Virus record (IMG/VR): IMGVR_UViG_3300044641_000885
Location: 1-64,000 of that record
Source of the DNA: a virus
Reading direction: 5' to 3' (one strand)
DNA: 64,000 nt
Part shown: one piece after another, positions 32,501 to 41,632 of the stretch
Numbering within the stretch: the first letter of the stretch is position 1
Layout of the letters: every line of letters begins with the position of its first letter
Notes under the pieces: generated by a model
Databases searched by the model: none
What the model was told of the DNA's origin: nothing
What the model saw: only the letters and a program-made list of their open reading frames with translations
Position numbers and translations under genes: made by a program

Positions 32501-34202
32501 TTTCAAACAAGTCGTCAGCTTCTGCAAGCTCTGTTGGACTCATACTTGCTTGTCCTGTCTTAGTAATATCTAAAGTTCTAGATATCTGTCTACCATTGGG
32601 AAATGTACGTACGTCAGTGCCGATGATATAAGTAAGAGGTTTATAAATCTTAATCTGATCTGCAGGGTTTAAGTTAGCATTAATCGCAGCAGTTACACGT
32701 AACTTTTGGAAGATGGTTGTTAACTGTGAAAGGTTATCAACTATAAACTTTGTAGTTAAGTCTCTGTTGTTGGGGTTTAGGTAATCTTGATTGGTTAATC
32801 CTAGTCCAATGTCTTGTAGAAAAGTTAACAAAGCCGACAAGCGGTTGTCTGTCATATACAAGTTCATGTCACTTTTCTTAGCTAACCCAGAAGCTATGTT
32901 CTTAAAAGTTTGTTCGTAGTCTTTAACTAACGCATCTACGTTTAAGTATTGTTCTCCACTCTCGTCTATAAGTTTATACTTTGGCCTATACAAAAAGTAC
33001 TGTGCATCATATTGACCTAGAATATTGCGTACGTTCTGAAATCCTTTTTTCTGCAACGTAGTTGCAATCATTCCATTATCCTTAATCGAGATATCAATTA
33101 CGTTAGAAACTACCTCAGGATTGCTTAGAATACCTTTAAAGGCAGATACTAACACCATCTTCTTGACATCTTTGGTAGATCCTTTAACTCTAGGGTCTGG
33201 CATATCTTGAAGTAAGTAGTTAAACTGAGGATACTGCTTAGAAAGATTGAGCATAATGTCATACATCTCCGTGTAAGTAGTCTTACCTGACAATGCATTA
33301 CTTAGGATTTTCCAGTTCTTTAAGAAATCTCCACTCTTTGGAAGTCCCAATAAATTACCTTCTAGTTGAATAGCATTACCACTACGTACTAATCCCCCCT
33401 CTACCTCATTAGACAGTGAGTTTCTATACGAAGGTAAACCTGTTACTAAGGCAATAACAGCACTACCTGCTCTTTGGATTTGTGACTTTTCTTTTGTCTT
33501 CCAATCCTCACTATCCTCGTTCTTTGACTCTAAATCTTCAACCCCTACAATACCTTCTTGAGAAGAATACCAATCTACAAACAAATCAAAGTTCTGAAGA
33601 ACTTTTTCTAAGTTTACAATCTTTACAATATCTCCCTCAAAGGTTTTGTTTTCTTGGAATCTTGATAGTATCTCGTTTCTCTTATCAGTCAAAGCGGTAA
33701 ATACTGAGTACCAGTTTTTACCGTAACCTAATAGGAACTGAAATGTATCGTAAATCTCTTGTGCTTCTTCTGGTGCATAATGTATAGGAGTTACATTCCC
33801 GTCAATCTCAGCTTCTAAGAAGTTGATAGCCATACTACTAGGAGTATTGATAGCCGCTTTGGTACGTTCTTGTAATTCCCTAACACGTTGCTTTTGTTTC
33901 TCTACGTAGTCAACTACCTGATCAACAGAATATCTACCCTCGGCATCAGCAACATACTGGCTCTTAAAATTAACAAAGAAAGTCCGAGCTACTAACTCTA
34001 GTGCAGTCTTTCTATTACCTTCTGTAATTGGATGTGCAAGTAAAGCTTCATACAGAGGATTGTCAATTACCTCGTCTTCAACTTTAATCTTATCCAAAGG
34101 TTGTTCATTGTTCTGTGTCCATACATAGGCCACAGCTGAAGGGTCTAGAAACTCTAAGTATTCTTTCTCGTAATTAGTACCTTTAATGCTACAAGCGTTC
34201 AT
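26529..34202 (-). CDS. Virion RNA polymerase with C-terminal ADP-ribosyltransferase-like domain
   Basis: 2557 aa. The catalytic metal loop is D1600-Y-D1602-I-D1604 in TKTGGDYDIDKLTFF, preceded by R1561-IPVQGFSSME. In crAss-like phages this pairing (RIPxQ, then SDFDIDK) marks the single-chain two-barrel RNA polymerase carried in the virion; in Cellulophaga phage phi14:2 the homologue transcribes early genes. The central Asp-x-Asp-x-Asp is intact (Tyr instead of Phe). The C-terminal ~140 residues form a separate domain with VYHGT (H2418), GIFLTSDPVYASYF and LEYIAFNPAQI (E2506), the H-Y-E pattern of ART-PolyVal-like ADP-ribosyltransferases. The 2470 aa gene ends 2 nt upstream, and no promoter lies between them, so they are co-expressed. 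Confidence 0.88.
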   Translation of the reverse strand: MNACSIKGTNYEKEYLEFLDPSAVAYVWTQNNEQPLDKIKVEDEVIDNPLYEALLAHPITEGNRKTALELVARTFFVNFKSQYVADAEGRYSVDQVVDYVEKQKQRVRELQERTKAAINTPSSMAINFLEAEIDGNVTPIHYAPEEAQEIYDTFQFLLGYGKNWYSVFTALTDKRNEILSRFQENKTFEGDIVKIVNLEKVLQNFDLFVDWYSSQEGIVGVEDLESKNEDSEDWKTKEKSQIQRAGSAVIALVTGLPSYRNSLSNEVEGGLVRSGNAIQLEGNLLGLPKSGDFLKNWKILSNALSGKTTYTEMYDIMLNLSKQYPQFNYLLQDMPDPRVKGSTKDVKKMVLVSAFKGILSNPEVVSNVIDISIKDNGMIATTLQKKGFQNVRNILGQYDAQYFLYRPKYKLIDESGEQYLNVDALVKDYEQTFKNIASGLAKKSDMNLYMTDNRLSALLTFLQDIGLGLTNQDYLNPNNRDLTTKFIVDNLSQLTTIFQKLRVTAAINANLNPADQIKIYKPLTYIIGTDVRTFPNGRQISRTLDITKTGQASMSPTELAEADDLFEKIIAFSTTKEEALKYIKDRGYEVSSLQEPLFESYIEARLAGTQTAPFKDWRIDVSSISQALKKAVNSKVVTYSLQQATSYLQKKETELNPFTKFFSNFDVASRPTAYTTAEQKKKFIRSPWSFMTQQASAVNKAKNYEELISQPAYARFDYRKNPDILGSIWLNRLFGLPLTKAEIEKNPLSSYTKVVDKTTGPRTINVTDFGGLELKDFDSDNYGGHTTNLHPGDKIIQDFVSFFQSTELENMRFGDKTSSLSTSFSNPILAEKIYVPINVNLLKSPTEEVPIEPELVATFKNYLVSEVTRISNAIEAGEGVAKTTYNKNAKNLFIFNDILPNEIVEEITKATTKEELIAGYHKAVAALPQSLSTYFATQGELFTRELVDIMSTPVNSQGYTVDYSTRLAQTASYLSKLNMINAQLLPAADRKTPPTITSQNLQYLAQVMLKNAFINNVEFLKFFIGDMSNFNVKADYRELFKRPAFSASPGSPVFWDSALQDFFDTDTGQDAISIAYTGVENKFNPVIRTVIYKDVLSFSKSDFETYKKVYDSGNWDILSEEEKSEFDAYVNNPKEADAQGVVTLDFYRNYLISIGRWDSTKQEKAYQQQVRIAEINVALKGNPANAQELISEKTKLINTTGLTPFPPLKLGHFGPTERDPKQVALHKFSLIPMIPSVVEGRQMEKQMIAMYNTQVNYYTFKSGSKMSDNAEPSDYYEKVTRNGVEYLEVKQNIDDSLVTTLHIENLREQQYQAPKYKDESTLATQMMKLIFGDFYEFGELSGDFSLDTQERISGLYNEFTNNLNNLVQFEVIKLEKKLGITRTNGQIDGINQLQLARYVAEQFEEKEVSEGLRNFIKVDEQGNFVNPLDANKDRDEVEALILNIFNNKVISQKIFGESFIQVAGTGFERIRFANPTQQQLEQFGANDLKFYTLNPTTGETNPMEVKIAFNPKKHAGLLNLTYEGKKVGSLQVLNSILTSSTETANSWKELHKDKLTMVGVRIPVQGFSSMEYAIVREFLDESAGAVMILPAQIVTKTGGDYDIDKLTFFMTALSESGEVIKKEFDVEDYTSELSRQKELKISLSRLKAIQKEMRAEMSENPIYEQRKDIKDEINILNEEIDEAIEGIKELLVNEIVGQEESETLLDIRKEKKLIARKFAELAKLDRENPMEALFILAEVRNDIKDIRNEIAVVDDYKKALGNGLVDSLKSILKTGELYDSLTTPNNNSILTQYTKPGKKISSTDVFNPRTSWRIFLENILSKDALGIDAKINTLQKEFQRAGLKYTSSLFNAYYFKANRNADGQIMLGGKKDADGTNRISKVLSEFVNGHVDIANEDWIILLGLNQETSPLAHAMILAGTPVKDVLDFINSDVIKLALSMANRAEIHKKMENLYVSKNSAIMSLIKNRVQTSGNVKLEKFVAGIDKEIKAANIKGSKKKLAMYIEAMMGVPTLNQYITNFNPNETLTGEEKAMRDIAYLLQFGVVVAQQSGLRELTSITDFNTTNYRTSFQSTETVAKEGGLKEYFNAEAIDFMFNQSALAQFNVSGFVQEVMGQIYPLSDSVEVHETINTFLTKNDITGQELRMKAIKRLKTNLIFNYTQKTASNENGNLLEYYRGKDGLMQKTTSNNLAKRFEGIISNPDLRNNYLVQNLYPETSNTGEINFKLKSVVMSETNKLYRTAFLEGLNSPIAEIKEFFTDLALGSFMQYGGHFNTDNVSSIVPHEAYIDYTTKSYNELETMRKEEPQKFKSYLTLVRYSTKMFSTTLSPITTSIDFLARTNPEKLKTMRLQDSAIKSLIAIERSVYSPERMEPSTNVKEGVSELFDSTPELASIGTPQQYSAYLDTIFPDSKVKDIVYHGTYLSKDNITFKTNREGIFLTSDPVYASYFSDDDVYLALVNFKNSYKAKNLTDNIYKEEIKQIKSKGYDSVVGKGGLSKMQQHQDALEYIAFNPAQIHVLGSQKDIAGFREFVNAATTQPSTNPNQNDINNLPNINPCG

Positions 34203-34204
34203 CT

Positions 34205-37200
34205 TTATGTGCAGGGTTTAGGATTAATACTATCTGCGGTTTTATCTCCGTTTCCTAAGCCAGTTCTACCCAGCTCAGAGTTAATATCAATGCCTAGCGA
34301 AGATAACACATTTAATGTGCTTTGTGAATTTGCTCCTCCTAGTTCAGGTATATTTTCTGTAATAGCATCTATACTAGTAGGTTGTTCTAGTGCAGCTAGT
34401 TCTGCATCGTATTTAGCGTTGATCTTATCGTTATACAATTTTTCAAGAGGTTTTATATGATTTTCATACAACATTTCTTTACCTTTCTCAAAACCGCCTG
34501 GTGAAGTAAGAGCAGCTCTAACATTTAAAAAAACAAACCCAGTATCATAAGGGTCTTTCCCAATCCAATCTTTAACAGCTTTTGTAAGTTCTTCTTTGTT
34601 TTTTGCTTGTTTAAATCCATTAATACCTTTGCTTAACTCTTCTTGTCTTCTTCTTTCTACGTCAGCTTTAGCATCTGTAAGTTGTATAGCAGCAGGTTGA
34701 ACAGCTACTTGCTCTTGAGGAGTATTTGTTCTTGCGTTAATCTGCTTGATGACTTGGAAGTCATAACCTAAACTAATAATGGTATCTGAGATAGGGCTCT
34801 TATGCTTCTCTATAACAGGTGCTTTGTTAGATGCTAGAGTTAATCCTTTTATTGTTATAACTCCTGGCTTAACAAATAAGCTTCCTTCGTTTTCGTTTAA
34901 GTAGTTATGTATAGCTAAGAAAGTCTTACTATCGTACTTACTAAACTTTGGATTCTTACCATTCCACATAGATTTGATAAACCATCCATTAGTAGCAAAC
35001 CCCGTAATAGGAGTCCACTCACCCTCAGACTCTGCTCCAGTACCTGTGCCTGTTGATTTATATACTAGGAAATGTTCTCCTCCTGCAAATACATCTACGA
35101 TTCTACGGCCTGATACTTCTGCACGGAAACTACCAATAGTCCAAGGTGCACTTTCGTTATCAAGTTTTTGTCCCAAGTCAAATAGTTTCTGAGTCTCTGC
35201 ATTTACTAAGGATGCTGAACCACTTGAGCCATCTATCTTTTGATTTATCCAAGGATTAAATATACTTGGTTTGTCTTGTGCGTCTTGTGTAACTACTACT
35301 TCTACATTACTACCTACTGTTTTAGGGTTGTTTTGTACTCCAGGTATCTGTGGTGCTTTAGGTTGCCTAGATGTATCAGGGATACTACTCTCTTCATACT
35401 CTGAGGCAAATGCTAGAATGTTGATTGTTTTAGGAGACAAATCAAAGTCTTCACTAAGTATAGAGTAAGTCGATTGTTGGGTGCTCCATTTAGATACTGC
35501 CGAAGGGTATCTAGGATTCATCAAGTACATGCTATCAGTAAACTTCTGCAGTGTGTTAAACTTCTTGTTCTTGAAGTCAATGATGTGAGTGTTGCCTTCC
35601 GTATCTACCGCTACAATATCCATCGCCCCTGCTACTCCGAAGTATCCTGTAGCATCTTTTTCTTCTTGAGTAAACTCACGATGTACAATTAAACCTTCTG
35701 TAAATACTTTCCATCCCTTGTCTTCAAATTCTTTTGCTACTGATTGCATTTCCGCTACCAAAGCATCAAACTGTTCTTGAGTTACTTCTAACTCATAGCC
35801 CTGCTTGTCTCTTAGAGGTTTGTTCATCTGACGTACTTCTTTTAAGTAATCGTCAAGTTTTTTAACTGGTTTACCTCCTAAGATGTCACGACCTAATATA
35901 TCGACGAAGTTTCCTACAGCTGCACCCATCTCCATGTTACGTACGCTGTCTTCTGTATTTACTTTCTTTTCTCCAAGTACTCTTTGAACAAAAGCCGACT
36001 GACGTTCATATCTATTGCCGTTAATTACATAACCTTCCTTGCTAGGATCACCTATGGCTTTTGACTCTGTAATCAGTTTTTCTAACGCAGCCACTGTGTT
36101 TGCTTGAGTTTTCTCAGTAGGCATTGCTATTTGTTCTTTTACTTTAACTGCTTCTTTCTGAACACTAGCAGTAGGATAGGCTAGAGTAGGAATGATGTCA
36201 GAGTTATTGAACTCTATCACATATCCAGAGTTCTGTTGAATTGTTTGTTCAGGATTATTTGGATCTTCAATAGTCTTTATTTCTTGGGCATAAGGAATAC
36301 TTACCAAAGACACTTCGTGCTTTACTCTGCCTCCTACTAGTATTTGTTTTCTCAAAGAGTCAAACTGTTGGTCGACTGGGGTAGGGTTTGCTTTCCCTTT
36401 AGATGTAGGTAGGTATAAAAACAAACTGCTCTTACCATTACTGTCTTTGTTACCCTCAGTGTCAAACTTTTGAATTTTACCCGACTCATCGATAGTAGCA
36501 AATACCAATGTATTAATAGCACTGAAAGTAATAGGGTTAGAACCAATCTTAGGGTAAACTAAACCGTTTATCTTGTCCTTAGTAGGATCGGCTTGTAACC
36601 ACAAGTTTGTTGTAGTTACACTTCCGTCAGATTCTATGACACTCTTACCATTTTTAACTAAAAGTAACAACTTACCCTCTTTGAATTGCACTACGGCTTC
36701 TCCAAACTTACGACCATCTGCCATTTGTACAGATACCTTACGGCCTCGATTTAATGCCATCAATTCCTCTATGGTAGCGTTCTCTTTAATCTTGTCCACT
36801 TGACTTACATCAGCAACTGATACTTTGTCTATCATCTGTGTAGAGAAGATATAGTCTCTTACACTAGCCTTCATAAAGGTTACAGGGATTAATCTCTTAA
36901 ACTTCTCATAGAGTTCTACCATTTTCTCATCAGACAAAGTGGGAGTAGATTGTATCTCGTTGAATATGTCTTCTATCTCTCTGAGAACTTCTGTGCCTAA
37001 CACCTCTTCAATTACAGTAAACATATCGACAAGTACTGGCTTAGTCTTGGAAGGTTCTTTAGTAATTGATTTGATAATCTTTTCTTGTGCTTGAAAGTAA
37101 GGATTGTTACCTTTTGCCTCAAAGAAAAGAGGAGAGGTAGAACTCACATTAGATGTCTGTGCAAGGGTAGACTTCTGTTCTTCAGTAACTGCAGGTTCTA

Positions 37201-40200
37201 AAGTAACCGCAGGTTCTACAATAGGAAGTACAACTACCTCAGTTACAACTTCTTCTGGAACTGTTGCATCTATTGTTGTCTCCACTACTGCCTCTATAGG
37301 AGTTACTCCTAAGTTAACTTGAGTTGCTTTATCTGCCTTACCAATAAACTTACTTGTAAAATCCCCTACGATGTCAAGCATGTCAAACATGTGAGTACCT
37401 GTATCTTCCATTATAGGCATACCTTTACCTACAGTATCCATTAGGTTTAATGTCTCTTGGATGTTTTCTGCAGATTCACCAGCGGCTTGCATTACTGCAG
37501 CCATCTTAGCTTTAGCAGAGTCAAGTGATGCTGAGTTTGCCACATCTACGAGTAAACCATTTATTAGTTTGGTTCTAGCATTGCTGTATTCCTGTTGATC
37601 AACAAAAGTCCCTAAGATAGAACTACCTGTAAAATCTATTGGACTTTCCTCTAACTGCTTAATGCTTTCTTCAAACGCAACAGTTACATCTTCAGGCAAT
37701 AACTCAGGGGCAGTAAATGTTACTCCTGCTTCTTCTATAGTTACTTCTTCTCTAGTCTCAACTTGCTCTTGGGTAGCTTTAACATCGCTAATGTATTTGT
37801 TTATCTTGTCGGCATTCTGAGCAACAAACTCTATGAATCTAAACTTATCGTAAAAGATTTCTTGTTCAAATGCTTGGTCGCCTGTCAGCAATCTAGAGAC
37901 AGCTTGAAACTTCATAGCAACATTATCCATTAAGGACTCTTGCTGTTCGATACTAACATTACCTTTAGCAATCGTATTTAAAACCGCCTCGTTTAAGATA
38001 GTGTTTATCTTTTCCTTACGTTCTGTTAAATCGTCATGCTCGTTCTTAATAACTGCTAGAACCTCAGTAAGTTCTTCAAACTGCTCTTCACTTAAATCCT
38101 TCAAAGAACTATAACGTTTGATTGGATCTGTCTCTTCTTCTCCTTCTTTCTCTGCTTCTAGTGTACTTGCAGTTTTAGTTTTAGCGTTAAGGTTCTCAAG
38201 AAAGTTTTCTATTACCGCCTCTGAGTCTTTGTCTAGGTTTTCTAAGTGTCGGTCTAAATCTCCACTTAAAAACATGTACAACTCTTTACCTCTATCAGGA
38301 CTCATCATTGCCTGAACTAAAGAATCTTCTAGTTCTTCTATTGTATCAAAACCTCCGATAGAAGTCGCGGGTACTTTATTCTCTAATTGATCTACAATAG
38401 GGTTGTAAGTTCCATCCTCAAATGCTCTCTCTTGTGCTACAACTCTATCAGTTTTAATCTGTGCTAGATTGTCTCTATATCTTCTTAAACTTTCTACAAA
38501 GTATTCAGGTCTTTGATTTACACGAGCCTCTGCTGTCAACTGTTCTATCTGAGCTGACATGTTTTCTAGATTCTCAGAATCTAATCCTCTAGATAAATTA
38601 ACTTTATTGTCTATATTTTTATCTAGAACTGCTTTCTTATCAGCAGCAGTCATCTGACCATAAAAGTCAGATCTTTCTTTATAGTTATTAATTGTTCTAC
38701 TTGCTTCCTCTGCCTGATTAATTAAATCTTCTCTTTGAGCTTCTGTGTATTGAGTAGCACCAGCATCTGCAAGTTTCTTTTCTATGTCTTGCTTCTTTAA
38801 TACTTTTTCAAAGTAGTCAAACTGCATAATAGGGTCACTCATCAAATCATCCAAAGTTTCAATCTCCTTGTTAGTTTGAAAGTTTCTTAGATTCTTGATT
38901 CCGTTTTGTTGCTCTATAGTTTCTAACTCTTGAATCTTAGCAATAGCAACAGAGGCTTGCTGTGGAGTAAGGTTGCCTGCTTTTAGTTCAGTATTAATTT
39001 TATTTTTATAATACTGACTATTCATCATAATATCAAACAACTGCCCTGTCTTACGATTCTTTTCGTAGTTTGATACTTGTGTCCCTAAACCAATTGGAGG
39101 TCCTAGGAATGCACCAGAGAAAGCATTTACGATGTCTTGGGTTTCTAGTTCTCTAGGAGCTTCTCCTTTCATTGCTGCCACACCCATATGATTGTCAGCA
39201 AAGTAGTTCATTAGTTCAGCCGTTACTTCTTCAAGACCTTCTTCTATTCCTCTTTTAGCTACGAATCTAGCACCTGCACCAAGCTTACCTAAGTTTGATA
39301 ATGATTGAGTTGCTAAGTAGTCTAGAGTCTTGCCAGAAAATGTCTTTCCAAAAACATCTCCATACAAGGTTCTATACTGTTGCAAACTACCTGTCCACTT
39401 GTTCTTGTTGAAACCTTTTACTTCGAAGTCATCTAAGTACTTCATATCAGGAAATATGTTCTCTGTAATGACTTCTATTCCAGTAGTCAAAGCAGCAATA
39501 GTGTGGGCTTTCCCTCTAGCGTCTTTAATTCCCTTTTGATATAACTCGTTGTAAGTAGCTGCAAACTGTTGTGGATATACTAAGGCTCCCATAGACATTG
39601 CACTTGGTATTCTGTCTGCCAATGCTCTTACTAAGCCATTACTACTCTGAGATACAGTAGACCTTAGTGCTTGTCCGTAACTACCTGTAGCTGTTAATAC
39701 TTTATTAAATTGTCCAGCTCTTTGAGCACTCATCAACCCCCTAGCAGTTAAACTGTTGAGACTGGACTTCAATGCTCTACCTCCTAAACCTGTAACTCCT
39801 GCACCTCCATATACGGTTGCTATCACCAACGGTGTTGTCTCTGCACCTGTATATAACAAAGATGTTGGTTGAAACTTCTGATTGCCTTCATCATCTACAA
39901 AATAAAAGTCCATTCCTGTTTGGAACTCCCCTTTATTATTCTGTATATCAAAGTTTATCAACTCTCTAGGAGAGACGTAATTACTTATACGTCTACTTGT
40001 AGTTGCTAACCCATCCCAACCTGTAACTATACCTAAGCCTTCAGTTATATTACTTCCTAATTTAACAACCGCAGAACTTAAATACCCAGCAGTCTTAGCT
40101 GCAACAGCCATTCCTTTCTCTAAACCATTTAGTTCTCCTGAGTAGTATAACTTACTTTCTTTGAGAATTGCCTCTTGCTCCTCTAGATAAGAACCTGCAA

Positions 40201-41617
40201 AGTTTTTAATAGACGCATCTTTCTTCATAGCATCATAGCTATAAACTTCGTTTGTCTTACCTATTAACTTTTGATATACTTCTAGTTCCTTCTTAGAGGA
40301 ATTAAACTGCTGTTCTACTTTCTTGTATTCCTCAGGACTTAAGTTTGCTTTCTTACTAGTGTTGATTAAATCCTCTTGTTTGCGAACCACCGTAAGAGCT
40401 GCACTACTTAATTGGTTACTTATAGATTCCCCCAATTGTTGGTAGGCATTTATAATATGATTACGTGTATTATCATATCTGTTCTCAGCGATTGCTTCTC
40501 CTACAGTTAAAGTTGTATTCTGTTCAAACCTTTGAAGTGCTTGTTCATTTAATACTTTTTCTCCTCCTAATTCTAAATCTTCAGGAGTCAAAGGACGATT
40601 TAAATATTTGTCTGGATATGCTTGTCTGATGAGTGGACCAAGTACTAGGTCAGTTATACCTCCAAGTGCTACCTGCTTCTTTAAATAATCATCTACGTTT
40701 GTAGATTGAGAGATTTCAGTTATTAATTGCTGAGCACGTTGTCCTCCTGCAATATTAAATACTTTATTCTGATAAGTCTTATCTAAAGACTCCTTAAGTT
40801 TAACTAACTCTGCCTTTCTACCAGCATTTACATCTGCCCCAGAGGCAGCAAGGTTCATAGCTGCTCCTTGAGGCAATTGACTTAATTGCTGTGGAGTGTA
40901 CGTGTATCCTAATTGATTTAACTCTTTGTCTATCTGTGCATCTAACGCTTTCTTAGATTCTTGTATCTCATTAAGGTCGTCGCTATTACTTAAAAACCTA
41001 CTAGCAGTAGCTTGTAAATTTGCATAACGACTACTTGCAGTAGCCTTTTGCTGTGCAATAGCTTCTGGTGTTAAATTGTAAGTATCTGCAGTAGCAAAAC
41101 CTTTATTCAACAGTTTAGCTACTTGCTCTGATGCAGCACTAATCTGAGAGTTTTTATCTGTAATACCCCAAGTGTTTTTTGTTAATTCTCCTCCATATAT
41201 TTTTAGAGGATTAGTTACATTCTTAGTGTGAATGTCTAACTCCTCTTGTGGAGTTAAAAAAAACTTCTGGTCGTATACAGTACTAAGTTTCTTCTGAGGT
41301 GCAGGAGCCACATTGCCTGCGGCATCTAAAGCTTCTGGGTTAGGTATATTTCTTTTGTATTCCCCACTCTGAATCATAGCTGCCAATGATTTGTTAGAGG
41401 GAACAGGTTTTGGTGGAGCTACTGTAGGTGTAGTTTTAGGTACAGGAGCAGCTGCAGTACCCATTGACTGATATACACCTAACGTACTGTTAGCGTAAAA
41501 ATTAGTCCTTACTGCAGCAACTTGACTATCAAGTTCATTACCCACACTAAATGCTTTGTCAGCACTTACACCTTTGGACATAAGTCCTATTGCCTTTACG
41601 GTACCTGGAGAAAACAT
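34205..41617 (-). CDS. Giant virion protein with embedded PD-(D/E)XK nuclease site
   Basis: 2470 aa. The N-terminal ~100 residues are Pro/Ala-rich. Gly/Ala-rich hydrophobic segments around ~500-650 (TPLVIATVYGGAGVTGLGG, LSSAVVKLGSNITEG) and the IEEGLEEVTAELMNYFAD segment near ~790 are typical of ejection proteins that contact membranes. Residues ~900-1500 are acidic coiled coil. Around 1915-2020 lies a nuclease-like core: VRNMEMGAAVGNFVDILG, then GVAGAMD (D2000) and HIIDFKNKK (D2014, K2016), matching the RecB/Cas4-type PD-(D/E)XK site. The C-terminal part is charged and ends in SINPKPCT. The protein probably enters the cell with DNA and the RNA polymerase; cutting host DNA or processing ends are possible roles. 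Confidence 0.72.
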   Translation of the reverse strand: MFSPGTVKAIGLMSKGVSADKAFSVGNELDSQVAAVRTNFYANSTLGVYQSMGTAAAPVPKTTPTVAPPKPVPSNKSLAAMIQSGEYKRNIPNPEALDAAGNVAPAPQKKLSTVYDQKFFLTPQEELDIHTKNVTNPLKIYGGELTKNTWGITDKNSQISAASEQVAKLLNKGFATADTYNLTPEAIAQQKATASSRYANLQATASRFLSNSDDLNEIQESKKALDAQIDKELNQLGYTYTPQQLSQLPQGAAMNLAASGADVNAGRKAELVKLKESLDKTYQNKVFNIAGGQRAQQLITEISQSTNVDDYLKKQVALGGITDLVLGPLIRQAYPDKYLNRPLTPEDLELGGEKVLNEQALQRFEQNTTLTVGEAIAENRYDNTRNHIINAYQQLGESISNQLSSAALTVVRKQEDLINTSKKANLSPEEYKKVEQQFNSSKKELEVYQKLIGKTNEVYSYDAMKKDASIKNFAGSYLEEQEAILKESKLYYSGELNGLEKGMAVAAKTAGYLSSAVVKLGSNITEGLGIVTGWDGLATTSRRISNYVSPRELINFDIQNNKGEFQTGMDFYFVDDEGNQKFQPTSLLYTGAETTPLVIATVYGGAGVTGLGGRALKSSLNSLTARGLMSAQRAGQFNKVLTATGSYGQALRSTVSQSSNGLVRALADRIPSAMSMGALVYPQQFAATYNELYQKGIKDARGKAHTIAALTTGIEVITENIFPDMKYLDDFEVKGFNKNKWTGSLQQYRTLYGDVFGKTFSGKTLDYLATQSLSNLGKLGAGARFVAKRGIEEGLEEVTAELMNYFADNHMGVAAMKGEAPRELETQDIVNAFSGAFLGPPIGLGTQVSNYEKNRKTGQLFDIMMNSQYYKNKINTELKAGNLTPQQASVAIAKIQELETIEQQNGIKNLRNFQTNKEIETLDDLMSDPIMQFDYFEKVLKKQDIEKKLADAGATQYTEAQREDLINQAEEASRTINNYKERSDFYGQMTAADKKAVLDKNIDNKVNLSRGLDSENLENMSAQIEQLTAEARVNQRPEYFVESLRRYRDNLAQIKTDRVVAQERAFEDGTYNPIVDQLENKVPATSIGGFDTIEELEDSLVQAMMSPDRGKELYMFLSGDLDRHLENLDKDSEAVIENFLENLNAKTKTASTLEAEKEGEEETDPIKRYSSLKDLSEEQFEELTEVLAVIKNEHDDLTERKEKINTILNEAVLNTIAKGNVSIEQQESLMDNVAMKFQAVSRLLTGDQAFEQEIFYDKFRFIEFVAQNADKINKYISDVKATQEQVETREEVTIEEAGVTFTAPELLPEDVTVAFEESIKQLEESPIDFTGSSILGTFVDQQEYSNARTKLINGLLVDVANSASLDSAKAKMAAVMQAAGESAENIQETLNLMDTVGKGMPIMEDTGTHMFDMLDIVGDFTSKFIGKADKATQVNLGVTPIEAVVETTIDATVPEEVVTEVVVLPIVEPAVTLEPAVTEEQKSTLAQTSNVSSTSPLFFEAKGNNPYFQAQEKIIKSITKEPSKTKPVLVDMFTVIEEVLGTEVLREIEDIFNEIQSTPTLSDEKMVELYEKFKRLIPVTFMKASVRDYIFSTQMIDKVSVADVSQVDKIKENATIEELMALNRGRKVSVQMADGRKFGEAVVQFKEGKLLLLVKNGKSVIESDGSVTTTNLWLQADPTKDKINGLVYPKIGSNPITFSAINTLVFATIDESGKIQKFDTEGNKDSNGKSSLFLYLPTSKGKANPTPVDQQFDSLRKQILVGGRVKHEVSLVSIPYAQEIKTIEDPNNPEQTIQQNSGYVIEFNNSDIIPTLAYPTASVQKEAVKVKEQIAMPTEKTQANTVAALEKLITESKAIGDPSKEGYVINGNRYERQSAFVQRVLGEKKVNTEDSVRNMEMGAAVGNFVDILGRDILGGKPVKKLDDYLKEVRQMNKPLRDKQGYELEVTQEQFDALVAEMQSVAKEFEDKGWKVFTEGLIVHREFTQEEKDATGYFGVAGAMDIVAVDTEGNTHIIDFKNKKFNTLQKFTDSMYLMNPRYPSAVSKWSTQQSTYSILSEDFDLSPKTINILAFASEYEESSIPDTSRQPKAPQIPGVQNNPKTVGSNVEVVVTQDAQDKPSIFNPWINQKIDGSSGSASLVNAETQKLFDLGQKLDNESAPWTIGSFRAEVSGRRIVDVFAGGEHFLVYKSTGTGTGAESEGEWTPITGFATNGWFIKSMWNGKNPKFSKYDSKTFLAIHNYLNENEGSLFVKPGVITIKGLTLASNKAPVIEKHKSPISDTIISLGYDFQVIKQINARTNTPQEQVAVQPAAIQLTDAKADVERRRQEELSKGINGFKQAKNKEELTKAVKDWIGKDPYDTGFVFLNVRAALTSPGGFEKGKEMLYENHIKPLEKLYNDKINAKYDAELAALEQPTSIDAITENIPELGGANSQSTLNVLSSLGIDINSELGRTGLGNGDKTADSINPKPCT

Positions 41618-41632
41618 GTTTTATATTTAAAA

